35,023 nt of DNA from Fusobacteriota bacterium (GTDB lineage Bacteria > Fusobacteriota > Fusobacteriia > Fusobacteriales > JAAYPW01), in assembly GCA_012519615.1 (NCBI GenBank), contig JAAYPW010000014.1, forward strand, positions 1 to 35,023. Direction: 5' to 3'. Positions 1 through 9,816 of this stretch are shown piece after piece; position 1 is the first letter of the stretch; the number at the start of each line of letters is the position of its first letter. The position numbers were made by a program, and so were the translations under genes. Below the pieces are notes generated by a model. It was not told the origin of the DNA, ran no database searches, and saw nothing but the letters and a program-made list of their open reading frames with translations.

Positions 1-308
1 AATTTTAATCCAAATGCTAAGTTTTCTCTTACATCCATATGTGGATATAAAGCATAGTTTTGGAATACCATTGCTATATTTCTCTCTTTTGGTGCTACGT
101 TATTTACCACCTTATCCCCTATTATTACCTCTCCACCACTTACATCTTCTAACCCCGCTATCATTCTTAGCGTTGTAGATTTCGCACATCCTGATGGTCC
201 TACGAATACCATAAATTCACCATCTTTAATCTCTAAATTGTGACCGTGAACTGCTTTAAAACCATTTGGATATACTTTTGTCAAATCTTTTAATATTACC
301 TTTGACAT
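1..308 (-). CDS. ABC transporter ATP-binding protein, MalK/UgpC/MsmK type (5' part only)
   Basis: The first 102 codons are present; the rest lies beyond base 1. The protein is the nucleotide-binding subunit that powers uptake of sugars or glycerol-3-phosphate-like substrates at the inner face of the cytoplasmic membrane. The N-terminus has the family pattern: a [11 protein letters not shown] start, a Walker A region GPSGCAKST near residues 38-46, TLRMIAGLE after it, [19 protein letters not shown] (A-loop/Q-loop area) and the start of a [10 protein letters not shown] segment. The start ATG follows an AAGGGGTG ribosome binding site at normal spacing. The Walker A carries Ala where most members have Gly just before the catalytic Lys. 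The permease and binding-protein genes are not visible, so the substrate cannot be told. The general family is secure. Confidence 0.9.
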   Translation of the reverse strand, partial: MSKVILKDLTKVYPNGFKAVHGHNLEIKDGEFMVFVGPSGCAKSTTLRMIAGLEDVSGGEVIIGDKVVNNVAPKERNIAMVFQNYALYPHMDVRENLAFGLK

Positions 309-418
309 TTTTTCACCCCTTCTCATTTTTTTTTAATACATATCTCGAATTTCTAATAAACTAATAATATCCCTTCTTCTTTAAAAAAATCCCTCATTTT
401 AAAAAATTATCAAATCTT

Positions 419-447
419 ATTATACTACATAATTAGATAAATTTCAA
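419..447 (-). promoter_or_regulatory. Sigma-70-type promoter for the ABC ATPase gene
   Basis: On the minus strand, TTGAAA (442-447) and a consensus TATAAT (419-424) are separated by exactly 17 nt, with TG three bases before the -10 box. It lies about 110 nt upstream of the ABC ATPase start. The DnaA-box cluster at 472-543 sits just upstream of it. Confidence 0.65.
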
Positions 448-471
448 CGATTTTTTTATTATTTTTACAAA

Positions 472-543
472 TGTGGAAAAAAATGTTAAAAAGTGGATAA
501 CTTTTAATAAAACGTTTATTAAAATCGATACTTTTGTGGATAA
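472..543 (+). promoter_or_regulatory. DnaA-box cluster outside oriC
   Basis: Three same-direction 9-mers match the DnaA box TGTGGATAA: TGTGGAAAA (472-480, one mismatch), AGTGGATAA (492-500, one mismatch) and a perfect TGTGGATAA (535-543). They fill the gap between the gyrA terminator and the ABC ATPase promoter, about 9 kb from the main origin. The role is inferred: titration or transcriptional control by DnaA, or an outlying part of the origin. Confidence 0.6.
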
Positions 544-564
544 CTTTATAGTAATCTAAAAATA

Positions 565-599
565 AAAAAAGACTACTCACTTAAGTTCATAGTCTTTTT
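565..599 (-). terminator. Rho-independent terminator of the gyrBA transcript
   Basis: On the minus strand a 10-bp stem (arms 566-575 and 590-599, AAAAAGACTA with TAGTCTTTTT) has a 14-nt loop and is followed by a T-rich tail. It starts 5 nt beyond the gyrA stop codon. Confidence 0.8.
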
Positions 600-603
600 A
601 TTT

Positions 604-3174
604 TTATTCTTCATCATCATATAAATTTTCATTATCATCTTCTTCATAATCCTCATCATTATCTTCATAGTTTTCATATTCTAGTAATTTTTGATTTTCC
701 GATTCTGATTTATTCTCCGAATTTAGATTAAATAATGATAACTGTTCATCCTCTTTATCTTCATTACATATTTTTATGATTGCCACAACATTATCATCAG
801 GATTTATTTTCATTACTCTAACTCCTCTTGTTGCACGACCTATTACAGATATATTATTTACAGAAGTTCTAATTAGTATTCCACCTAGAGTAATAAGCAT
901 TAATTCATCATTTTCAACAACTTCTTTTACTTGAACAACATTTCCATTTCTTTCATCTACTTTTATGTTAATTGTACCTTTTCCACCTCTTGATTGAAGT
1001 GTATACTCAGATAATTTTGTACGTTTTCCATACCCTTTCTCTGTAATTGTTAGAACAGTATTTTCATTATTTGATATTATCATACCAGAAACTACTACAT
1101 CATCTTTTCTAAGTCTAATAGCTTTTACTCCTGATGCACTTCTACCCATTACCCTTACATCTTCTTCTTTAAATTTAATTGAATATCCTAATTTAGTTGC
1201 AATAAATAGTTCATTCGTTCCGTTTGTTACTCCTGCAAATATTAGGTCATCTTCATCTTTTAAGTTAATTGCTCTTAATCCTGCTTTATTCACATTTTTA
1301 AATAGACTTAAATTCGTTCTCTTTGCAACTCCAAGTTTTGTTAAGAAGAAAACCTCATTATCCTCAGAAAATTCTCTTACACACATAACAGCACGTACTT
1401 TTTCTTCGTTTTCTAAATTAATAAGATTAACAATTAACCTTCCTCTTGATTGTCTTGAACTTTCTGGTATTTCATATACCTTTATAGTATATACTTTACC
1501 AGTATTTGTAAATATAAGTAACGTATCTAAATTAGATGCAATATACATATTCTCTACAAAATCATCTTCTTCAGTATTATGAGCTGATATACCACGTCCC
1601 CCTCTATTTTGTGCTTTATACTTATCTAAAGTCATCCGTTTTGTATATCCTTTATTAGTAATTGTAACAATTACTCTTTCATCTTTTATAAGATCTTCCA
1701 TATTAATCTCTTTAGCTTTTGTTTGAATTACAGTTCTTCTTTCATCGCCAAAATCCTCTTTTATTTTAATTATTTCCTCTTTTATTATCTCATATATTTT
1801 ATAATCATTTGCAAGTATATTTTTAAGATGTTCTATAAGAGCTAAAAGATCTTTATATTCAGCTTCTATTTTATCTCTCTCTAATCCTGTTAATCTTTGT
1901 AATTTCATATCTAATATCGCTTTAGCTTGCACTTCTGTTAATTCAAAATTCTCCATTAATTTATCTGTTGCTTCTTTACCATCACTAGATGCTCTGATTA
2001 TCTTAATAATTTTATCAATATTATCTAGAGCAATTCTAAATCCTTCTAATATATGGGCACGTTTTTCCGCTTTATCAAGTTCGAATTTTGTTCTTCTTGT
2101 TATCACTTCGAATCTATGTTCTATATAATAAGTAAGAATTTCTTTTAAATTAAGAACTTTTGGTTCATTATTAACTAAAGCTAACATAATAATTCCAAAT
2201 GTATTTTCTAATTCTGTATACTTATAAAGTTTGTTTAAAACTAATTGAGAACTTTCCCCTCTTCTTAATTCTATTACAACTCTTATTCCGTCTCTATCTG
2301 ATTCATCTCTTAAATCTGATATCCCTTTTATTTTTTTATCTCTAACTAAACTCGCTATTTTCTCAATTAATCTTGCTTTATTTACTTGATAAGGTACTTC
2401 ATTTATAATTATAGCTTCCTTACCATTTTTTAATTCCTCTATTTCTACTTTTCCTCTTACTCTTACTTTTCCACGACCTGTTAGATATGCTTCTTTTATC
2501 CCTCTAGTTCCGTTTATAATTCCACCTGTAGGGAAATCTGGACCCTTTATAATTTTAATTAATTCTTCAATTGAGATATCTCTATTATCGATAACTGCTA
2601 TAATTCCATCTACAACCTCTTTCAGATTATGTGGTGGAATGTTTGTAGCCATACCTACTGCAATACCAGATGCTCCATTTAAAAGTAAATTTGGTAATTT
2701 CGCTGGCATAACTTGTGGTTCATCTAAACTGTCGTCAAAGTTTTTTCTAAAATCCACAGTATTTTTATCAAGATCACCTAATAATTCTGATGTTATTTTT
2801 GCCATTCTAGCTTCAGTATATCTCATTGCAGCAGCAGAATCTCCATCTATTGAACCGAAGTTTCCATGTCCATTTACAAGTTCATATCTATAGTTAAAAT
2901 CTTGTGCCATCCTAACCATTGCACCATAAACTGCAGAGTCACCATGTGGATGGTATTTCCCCAATACTTCCCCAACGATTCTTGCTGATTTCTTAAAAGG
3001 TTTATCGTGGAACATTCCCATATCATGCATTGCATAAAGTATTCTTCTATGTACCGGTTTCAATCCATCTCTTACATCTGGTAGAGCACGACTTACTATT
3101 ACACTCATGGAATAATCTAAATATGATGCTTTTATCTCATCCTCTATATAAATAGGTATTTCATTATTTGACAT
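604..3174 (-). CDS. gyrA: DNA gyrase subunit A
   Basis: GyrA is the DNA cleavage and rejoining subunit of gyrase (A2B2), which introduces negative supercoils ahead of the fork. It has 856 residues, a usual length. The winged-helix cleavage region includes the quinolone pocket [11 protein letters not shown], with Ser80 and Gly84 at the E. coli Ser83 and Asp87 positions, and the catalytic Tyr119 in [10 protein letters not shown]. The C-terminal beta-pinwheel carries the GyrA box as QSRGGKG, with a second related RGGRG motif before it. The last ~50 residues form a strongly acidic tail (runs of D and E). gyrB is immediately upstream. The start ATG has no nearby Shine-Dalgarno (SD) sequence; the SD is 86 nt upstream behind a predicted hairpin (separate entry). 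Identification is certain. Confidence 0.98.
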   Translation of the reverse strand: MSNNEIPIYIEDEIKASYLDYSMSVIVSRALPDVRDGLKPVHRRILYAMHDMGMFHDKPFKKSARIVGEVLGKYHPHGDSAVYGAMVRMAQDFNYRYELVNGHGNFGSIDGDSAAAMRYTEARMAKITSELLGDLDKNTVDFRKNFDDSLDEPQVMPAKLPNLLLNGASGIAVGMATNIPPHNLKEVVDGIIAVIDNRDISIEELIKIIKGPDFPTGGIINGTRGIKEAYLTGRGKVRVRGKVEIEELKNGKEAIIINEVPYQVNKARLIEKIASLVRDKKIKGISDLRDESDRDGIRVVIELRRGESSQLVLNKLYKYTELENTFGIIMLALVNNEPKVLNLKEILTYYIEHRFEVITRRTKFELDKAEKRAHILEGFRIALDNIDKIIKIIRASSDGKEATDKLMENFELTEVQAKAILDMKLQRLTGLERDKIEAEYKDLLALIEHLKNILANDYKIYEIIKEEIIKIKEDFGDERRTVIQTKAKEINMEDLIKDERVIVTITNKGYTKRMTLDKYKAQNRGGRGISAHNTEEDDFVENMYIASNLDTLLIFTNTGKVYTIKVYEIPESSRQSRGRLIVNLINLENEEKVRAVMCVREFSEDNEVFFLTKLGVAKRTNLSLFKNVNKAGLRAINLKDEDDLIFAGVTNGTNELFIATKLGYSIKFKEEDVRVMGRSASGVKAIRLRKDDVVVSGMIISNNENTVLTITEKGYGKRTKLSEYTLQSRGGKGTINIKVDERNGNVVQVKEVVENDELMLITLGGILIRTSVNNISVIGRATRGVRVMKINPDDNVVAIIKICNEDKEDEQLSLFNLNSENKSESENQKLLEYENYEDNDEDYEEDDNENLYDDEE

Positions 3175-3277
3175 ATATTTACTACTAACAAAATTTATCC
3201 TAAATATTAAATTTCTAATTATATAATTATCTTAATAAATATATAATTGTTAGCAGTTTTTCACCGCCTTCCTTTTT
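3175..3277 (-). promoter_or_regulatory. gyrA leader: distant Shine-Dalgarno joined to the start by a long hairpin
   Basis: The only SD-like tract is AAGGAAGGCGGTGA (core at 3261-3268), 86 nt from the ATG at 3172-3174. The mRNA arms CTGCTAACAA (plus-strand 3247-3256) and TTGTTAGTAG (3182-3191) can pair over 10 bp with one G-U. Folding leaves 4 nt on the SD side and 7 nt on the start side, an effective spacing of about 11 nt. The loop holds a second possible hairpin (arms 3217-3225 and 3240-3248, overlapping the outer arm by 2 nt). An in-frame TAA lies between SD and ATG. Confidence 0.6.
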
Positions 3278-3306
3278 CATTGTATAAATATTATATATAC
3301 TTTTTA

Positions 3307-5290
<1,984 letters not shown>

Positions 5291-5324
5291 AGTTAATCAT
5301 ATATTTTAAAATATAAAAATTTAA

Positions 5325-5582
5325 TTATCTTAATTTATATTTTATATTAATATACTCATTTCCTCTAGATTCAAGTGTCCTGCAAGTATATGAACTAACA
5401 TAAATATTTTTATCTGTGATTATTACACTTTTTTTCTCTCCACTTGATAAATCAATAATTTTTCGTCTATTAACCTCAAAAAAATCACTAGTTTTTCCCA
5501 TTAATTTATAATTTTCATAACTTATTATTGATACTATCTCCTTTAAATTAATAAAAAAATTATTTTCTATAAAAATATACAA
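5325..5582 (-). CDS. remB: RemB/YaaB-like protein (DUF370)
   Basis: An 85-residue protein of the DUF370 family, whose Bacillus members RemA and RemB include a DNA-binding activator of matrix genes. The sequence LYIFIENNFFINLKEIVSI, then a variable middle, then KKSVIITDKNIYVSSYTCRTLESRG matches the family pattern (MYIHIG..., KSVVVTD..IY.S....TL). I start it at the TTG at 5580-5582, nine bases after AGAAAGG, giving the family's MYI start; an upstream in-frame TTG at 5591 would add three residues. It occupies the usual yaaB slot between recF and gyrB. Its function in this organism is not shown by the sequence. Confidence 0.8.
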   Translation of the reverse strand: MYIFIENNFFINLKEIVSIISYENYKLMGKTSDFFEVNRRKIIDLSSGEKKSVIITDKNIYVSSYTCRTLESRGNEYINIKYKLR

Positions 5583-5610
5583 ACTACACAACCTTTCTAT
5601 TTTTCAAAAA

Positions 5611-5626
5611 TGTTTCACATGAAACT
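5611..5626. promoter_or_regulatory. parS-like centromere site (left of origin)
   Basis: TGTTTCACATGAAACT matches the ParB site TGTTTCACGTGAAACA at 14 of 16 positions. It overlaps the last codons and TGA stop of the DciA-like gene. A perfect copy lies on the other side of the origin at 13685. Confidence 0.75.
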
Positions 5627-6511
5627 TTTTTTATAACGTTCTTCATTAATTTTATCTTTTTTTATTTTTTCTAATCTTTTGTCTATTAAATTTTCAATTT
5701 CAACCTCTATTTTATCATTATCATATATATTTTTAGTTAAAATCACATATTTATACGCATAAATATATACTTTATTATACATTTTTTCCAGTAACAACCC
5801 ATCTATTTTATTATCAATATGATCTATAACTTTTATTTTTAGTTTATCATAAAGTTCTGAATCTATATCAGGATATAGCTGTTTAAATTCATAAAATGTT
5901 TTTTTCGGATTATTTAATATTGCGTAATATATATTTTTATGAAATTTCTCACGATAATCACTTTTACAAAGATAACAGATATTCCCATTTCCATTATATA
6001 ATATCCCACAATTTTTACATTTTTTATAGGTAGTATTTAATAAATATTTTTCCCTTTTTATATTTTTAGAAATAATATTATATAATTTAAACTTTAAATC
6101 ATTATCTTCTATAAATTTTATATTCTCTTTTATTCTTCTAATATCCTCTCTATTTAAAGAGATACTCTCTATCTCTTTTGATATATCAATATTTTGTTTA
6201 CCTTCATACATATTGGTTTCATTCTTTATTATACCTACTTTAAATTTAGCATTTTCTATAAATTCCTCACTTATAAATTCATTAATGTTTTTAATTAATT
6301 TAAATCTTAAAAAATTTAATTCTTGTAACCAGGCTGAATTTGCAACAGTAATATATATTATACCATTTTTTATGAAATTTGGTGAAGTTTTTAATGATAA
6401 ATTATCTCCTATGATCTTATCCCAATTACTTTTTATATAATTAAATTTAAAATTTATATTTTTATTTATCTCATTTTGTATAACATTTGAAAGGCTTTTA
6501 ATACTCTTCAT
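5615..6511 (-). CDS. DciA-like DUF721 protein with C-terminal zinc ribbon
   Basis: This 298-residue protein begins with a DUF721 domain (about residues 1-95): conserved Trp30 in SNWDKIIGDNLS, then IIYITVANSAWLQELNFLR, the pattern of DciA, a loader of the replicative helicase DnaB in many bacteria. A charged linker follows, then a four-cysteine zinc ribbon (Cys165, Cys168, Cys179, Cys182 in CKNC and CYLC) and a Lys-rich C-terminal part. Typical DciA proteins are much shorter, so the extra ~200 residues are notable. The start is the ATG at 6509-6511, after GAGGAAGGTG, overlapping the end of recF. A helicase-loading role is inferred from the domain and its place in the dnaA operon. Confidence in the domain is higher than in the function. 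Confidence 0.75.
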   Translation of the reverse strand: MKSIKSLSNVIQNEINKNINFKFNYIKSNWDKIIGDNLSLKTSPNFIKNGIIYITVANSAWLQELNFLRFKLIKNINEFISEEFIENAKFKVGIIKNETNMYEGKQNIDISKEIESISLNREDIRRIKENIKFIEDNDLKFKLYNIISKNIKREKYLLNTTYKKCKNCGILYNGNGNICYLCKSDYREKFHKNIYYAILNNPKKTFYEFKQLYPDIDSELYDKLKIKVIDHIDNKIDGLLLEKMYNKVYIYAYKYVILTKNIYDNDKIEVEIENLIDKRLEKIKKDKINEERYKKSFM

Positions 6512-7577
6512 ACAATACACCTTCCTCAATTTTAAAAAACTTAGCATCAATATCTATTTTCTCTGTTGATGTAATAAATAGCTGCATATTTCTTTTTTTA
6601 AAATACTCTATTACTTTTTTTTGTCTTTCGGAATCAAAAAATGAAATAATATCATCAATTAAAAAAATTGGTGCTTCCTTCTTTTCTTTTATTATCATGT
6701 CAATTTCTGCTATTTTTAATGCAAAAATAACAGAACGTTTTTCGCCTTCGGATGAGAAATTTTTACTTTCTAATCCTGATAATAAAAACATAAAGTCGTC
6801 TTTCTGTGGACCAATTGATGTGTATCCATAATATAAATCTTTCTCTAATTGAGTATTTAAAATCTCTTGAAATATATTATGTACCTCTTTTATATTTACG
6901 ATCTCCACAGAAGGGATATATTTTAGATATAGTTCTGTTTTATTATTAAATAGTTTTCTATAATTTAAATTTAATAGAACTGTTATTTTATTTATATATT
7001 CATATCTTATTTCCATTATTTCACTTGATATTTCAATAAATTTATCATTATATATTTTAAATATATCTGTTTTATGTTTTCTCTCTTTTATATATTTATT
7101 TCTTATTTTTAGAATTTGATTAAATTCTTTCAGTTTACTGTAATATGTGAAATTTGATTGTGATATCTCGTAATCAAAGAAATTTCTTCTTGTAGAAGGG
7201 GAACTCATTATAAGATTAATATCATCTGGTATGAAAGAGATAACATTTATTTTTCCAAAAAATTCATCATACATAATTTTATTTTTATTATAAAAATATT
7301 CTTTTTTACCATTTTTATAGTTTAATGCAATATTTTTTTCCATATCCTTTTCAGTATACTGAATAAAGACTGCACCTGATTTAGCATTATATTTTAATAT
7401 ATTTTTTATATTTGATGTTCTAAAACTTTTTCCAGTGATACCAAAGTAAATAGCCTCTATTAAACTAGTTTTTCCTTGTCCGTTTTTACCATAAAAAAAA
7501 TTAATTTTTTTACTAAATAAACATTTTGCTGATATTAAATTTCTTATATTTAAATAATTAATACCAGTTAAATACAA
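6498..7577 (-). CDS. recF: DNA replication and repair protein RecF
   Basis: RecF is an SMC-like ATPase that helps load RecA at gapped DNA and stalled forks. Its 359 residues are the usual size. Visible motifs are Walker A GKNGQGKT (residues 30-37), the signature SSEGEKRS and Walker B IFLIDDI near the C-terminus, with the usual ITSTE after it. The start is TTG at 7575-7577, placed five bases after AAGGGGTG and 2 nt beyond the stop of the S4 gene, so the two are translationally linked. The sequence is quite divergent outside the motifs, but motif order and gene context make the call secure. Confidence 0.93.
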   Translation of the reverse strand: MYLTGINYLNIRNLISAKCLFSKKINFFYGKNGQGKTSLIEAIYFGITGKSFRTSNIKNILKYNAKSGAVFIQYTEKDMEKNIALNYKNGKKEYFYNKNKIMYDEFFGKINVISFIPDDINLIMSSPSTRRNFFDYEISQSNFTYYSKLKEFNQILKIRNKYIKERKHKTDIFKIYNDKFIEISSEIMEIRYEYINKITVLLNLNYRKLFNNKTELYLKYIPSVEIVNIKEVHNIFQEILNTQLEKDLYYGYTSIGPQKDDFMFLLSGLESKNFSSEGEKRSVIFALKIAEIDMIIKEKKEAPIFLIDDIISFFDSERQKKVIEYFKKRNMQLFITSTEKIDIDAKFFKIEEGVLYEEY

Positions 7578-7579
7578 TT

Positions 7580-7801
7580 CTACACCCCTTGATTTGATTT
7601 TATTTTAAATATTTCCTCTTGAAATTGAACTTGATCATCATTATATAATTTTTTTCCTCGTCTTAATTCAACTTCACCATTAACCTTAATTAATCCCTCT
7701 AATATAAGCATTTTCGCATCGGATCCCATACTTACAACATTAGATAGTTTTAAAAATTGATCTAGCTTTATATACTCTGTTTTAATCTCTACAACTTCCA
7801 T
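7580..7801 (-). CDS. S4-domain RNA-binding protein, YaaA/RlbA family
   Basis: A 73-residue protein made almost entirely of one S4 RNA-binding domain: YIKLDQFLKLSNVVSMGSDA, LILEGLIKVNGEVELRRGKKL, then DDQVQF. This is the small S4 protein encoded between dnaN and recF in Bacillus (YaaA/RlbA), linked there to ribosome assembly. An in-frame TAA directly precedes the ATG at 7799-7801, fixing the start. The nearest strong SD is 33 nt upstream across a hairpin (separate entry). Here the gene follows dnaA directly, with no dnaN between. Confidence 0.88.
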   Translation of the reverse strand: MEVVEIKTEYIKLDQFLKLSNVVSMGSDAKMLILEGLIKVNGEVELRRGKKLYNDDQVQFQEEIFKIKSNQGV

Positions 7802-7843
7802 TTAGTGTTTACCAATATCTAATTTAGTAAACTTCCACCACCC
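7802..7843 (-). promoter_or_regulatory. S4-gene leader: Shine-Dalgarno joined to the start by a hairpin
   Basis: The SD GGGTGGTGG (plus-strand 7835-7843) ends 33 nt before the ATG. The mRNA arms GTTTACTAA (7824-7832) and TTGGTAAAC (7807-7815) form a 9-bp stem with one G-U and an 8-nt loop. Folding leaves 2 nt on the SD side plus 5 nt on the start side, a normal spacing of 7. The TAA just before the ATG excludes an earlier in-frame start. Confidence 0.7.
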
Positions 7844-7847
7844 TTTT

Positions 7848-9260
7848 TTAATTAGTCATTATCTCATCTTTTATAAGATTAATATCTTTTTCAAAATTTT
7901 TATCTAATTTAATATCTTTTTCTATTTTATCAACACTATGCATTACAGTTGAATGATCTCTTCCACTAAATAAATTTCCTATCTCTTTAAATGGTTTATC
8001 TAACATAGTTCGTATAAAATACATAGCAACTTGTCTAGGCACTGCAATCTCTTTTTTTCTACTTTTAGATTTAATTTCATCTAATGTTGCATTATAATGT
8101 TCTGCAACTTTTTCAAGTATTTTTTCTTCATTTATATGTCTTGATTTACTTTTTTTCTCGTCTAAAAATACCTCTTGTACAAGATCAATAGTAACCTCTT
8201 TTCTAAGTAACGATGCTCTGGCTATTATTTGATTTAATGCACCTTCTAATTCTCTAATATTAGAATTAATTGTTTCAGCAATATATCGTAATACATTTTC
8301 AGAAACTTTTATCTTATCAATTTCAGCTTTTTTACGTAATATAGCAACTCTTGTTTCGTAATCAGGTTGCTGTATATCTACAGTTAATCCCCATTCAAAT
8401 CTTGAAATCAATCTTTTTTCAACATTAGAAATATCTTTCGGAGGTCTATCACTTGAGATTACAATTTGTTTACCATCTTGATGTAATTCGTTAAAGGTAT
8501 GGAAAAATTCTTCTTGTGTGCTATCTTTTCCTGCTAAAAATTGTATATCGTCAATTAATAAAAGATCAAGTTTACGATATTTTGCACGGAACTCCATCAT
8601 TTTACCTTTATTAATTGAATTTATTAAATCGTTTGTGAATTGTTCTGATGAACAATAAAATATTTTTTTATTATCATCAATTTCAAGAAATCTATTTCCT
8701 ATTGCATGCATTAAATGTGTTTTACCAAGTCCAACATCTCCATTTATAAATAAAGGATTATATTTACTTTTTTCTGCATTATTTTCTGGTTTATTTGACA
8801 CGAATTCTGCTGCTGCATGTGCTAATTCATTACTTTTACCAACAACAAAATTTTCAAATATATGTTTTTTATTAAGATTGTTACTAATTCCGTTAAATAA
8901 ACTAATAGATCTAGTCTTTTTCTCTTCATAATAATTTTTTCCATATTCATAATCATGATTTTTTTCTGGAATATCAAATTTTTCAGTATTTTTTAAATTA
9001 TCTTTCTCAACAACCTCTATATCAATTGTACTTACATGTTCATTATCGTACATTATAGTATTAAGAGCTTCTTCTAATTTATCAATATAATTTAAAATTT
9101 TATTTTTTTGATAAATGTTTTCAACACTAATTATTAATTTATTATCTTCAAATTTTTTTGGCGTAACATTTTTTAACCATGAATTGTAATCAACTTCATT
9201 TATTAATTGAGAAACTATTTTTAATATACTATTCCACAATTTTTCTGCATTATTTTCCAT
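7848..9260 (-). CDS. dnaA: Chromosomal replication initiator protein DnaA
   Basis: DnaA binds the origin boxes, opens the duplex and recruits helicase. The 470-residue form has domain I (1-80), a polar linker (about 85-130), the AAA+ domain with Walker A GDVGLGKT (174-181) and Walker B LLLIDDIQ (233-240), and the C-terminal DNA-binding domain IV with AVPRQVAMYFIR and the signature GRDHSTVMHSVDKIE. I choose the ATG at 9258-9260, 12 nt after GGAGGT; an upstream GTG at 9293 would put the SD inside the coding region. A DnaA box lies in the leader (9286-9294) and others upstream, consistent with autoregulation. The gene is divergent from rpmH across the origin. Confidence 0.97.
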   Translation of the reverse strand: MENNAEKLWNSILKIVSQLINEVDYNSWLKNVTPKKFEDNKLIISVENIYQKNKILNYIDKLEEALNTIMYDNEHVSTIDIEVVEKDNLKNTEKFDIPEKNHDYEYGKNYYEEKKTRSISLFNGISNNLNKKHIFENFVVGKSNELAHAAAEFVSNKPENNAEKSKYNPLFINGDVGLGKTHLMHAIGNRFLEIDDNKKIFYCSSEQFTNDLINSINKGKMMEFRAKYRKLDLLLIDDIQFLAGKDSTQEEFFHTFNELHQDGKQIVISSDRPPKDISNVEKRLISRFEWGLTVDIQQPDYETRVAILRKKAEIDKIKVSENVLRYIAETINSNIRELEGALNQIIARASLLRKEVTIDLVQEVFLDEKKSKSRHINEEKILEKVAEHYNATLDEIKSKSRKKEIAVPRQVAMYFIRTMLDKPFKEIGNLFSGRDHSTVMHSVDKIEKDIKLDKNFEKDINLIKDEIMTN

Positions 9261-9301
9261 AACAACTAAATTACCTCCAAATTTTTTTTCCACATAATGC
9301 T

Positions 9302-9330
9302 ACTATAGCATATTTTTTAAAAATTTACAA
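9302..9330 (-). promoter_or_regulatory. Candidate dnaA promoter
   Basis: On the minus strand, TTGTAA (9325-9330) and TATAGT (9302-9307) are 17 nt apart, with TG just before the -10 (extended -10). The start of transcription would fall next to the DnaA box at 9286-9294, and two further boxes lie just upstream. Confidence 0.5.
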
Positions 9331-9629
9331 ATTAATACTTTTCCACTTTTCAACATACTTATCCACAAGACAATTTGAATAATTAAAGACTTTTTTCACT
9401 TTTTCCACTTTTTGTTCAAATCTCATATTAACAATTCCACCCTTATTTTTACTTAATCTAATTTTTTTTTTCCACATTTTCTTTTTTTTTGTTAATACAT
9501 TGTTAATATCATATTAATAATATGTTAATAACTTATTTTTAAAAAAATAAATGTGCAGAACTTATTATTTTTCCACAAACAATTAACATACTTATTTAGA
9601 TATAATCCTTATAATATCTCTATTTCAAC

Positions 9630-9660
9630 AATTCCACACCCACTACTACTATTACTATTA
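9630..9660 (+). promoter_or_regulatory. DnaA-trio unwinding element
   Basis: A box-like AATTCCACA (9630-9638; 6 of 9 match) is followed by a C-rich CCCA and then six triplets CTA CTA CTA TTA CTA TTA (9643-9660). Their complement reads 3'-GAT GAT GAT AAT GAT AAT-5', the DnaA-trio consensus. AT-only sequence follows. The arrangement box, GC cluster, trios matches the basal unwinding element known from Bacillus. Confidence 0.75.
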
Positions 9661-9739
9661 TTTTTAATTATATTATTTCTTTATTTGTAATTGTGTAAAA
9701 CTCTTTTTTATTTTTTTTATTTTTTTTTATTTATTTTTC

Positions 9740-9768
9740 TTGACAAATATTTTTATTTTTTATACAAT
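9740..9768 (+). promoter_or_regulatory. rpmH operon promoter
   Basis: A consensus -35 TTGACA (9740-9745), a 17-nt spacer and TACAAT (9763-9768) lie about 50 nt upstream of the rpmH start. Confidence 0.8.
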
Positions 9769-9816
9769 ACATTTCTAATTATATATGTATTAAATATTTG
9801 TAGGAGGTGAATTTAG

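Larger units (their letters stand above)
9261..9816. other. Chromosomal replication origin (oriC)
   Basis: This 556-bp AT-rich gap separates the minus-strand dnaA operon from the plus-strand rpmH operon. Same-orientation DnaA boxes are TTTTCCACA at 9286-9294, 9468-9476 and 9569-9577, and a perfect TTATCCACA at 9359-9367; weaker TTTTCCACT copies are at 9339-9347 and 9401-9409. GTTAATA occurs three times (9491, 9502, 9524) in the AT-rich part. A DnaA-trio-like unwinding element is at 9630-9660. All flanking genes point away from the gap. Origin function is inferred from these signals; no experiment is implied. Confidence 0.92.

Noticed and set aside
2639-2893. An 84-codon open frame antisense to gyrA
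   Set aside because: It is a shadow of the conserved GyrA coding frame, with no start signals.
3227-3280. A 17-codon open frame on the minus strand (ATG at 3278-3280) covering the gyrA SD
   Set aside because: It has no SD of its own, and the strong purine tract lies inside it rather than before it. The hairpin explanation fits better.
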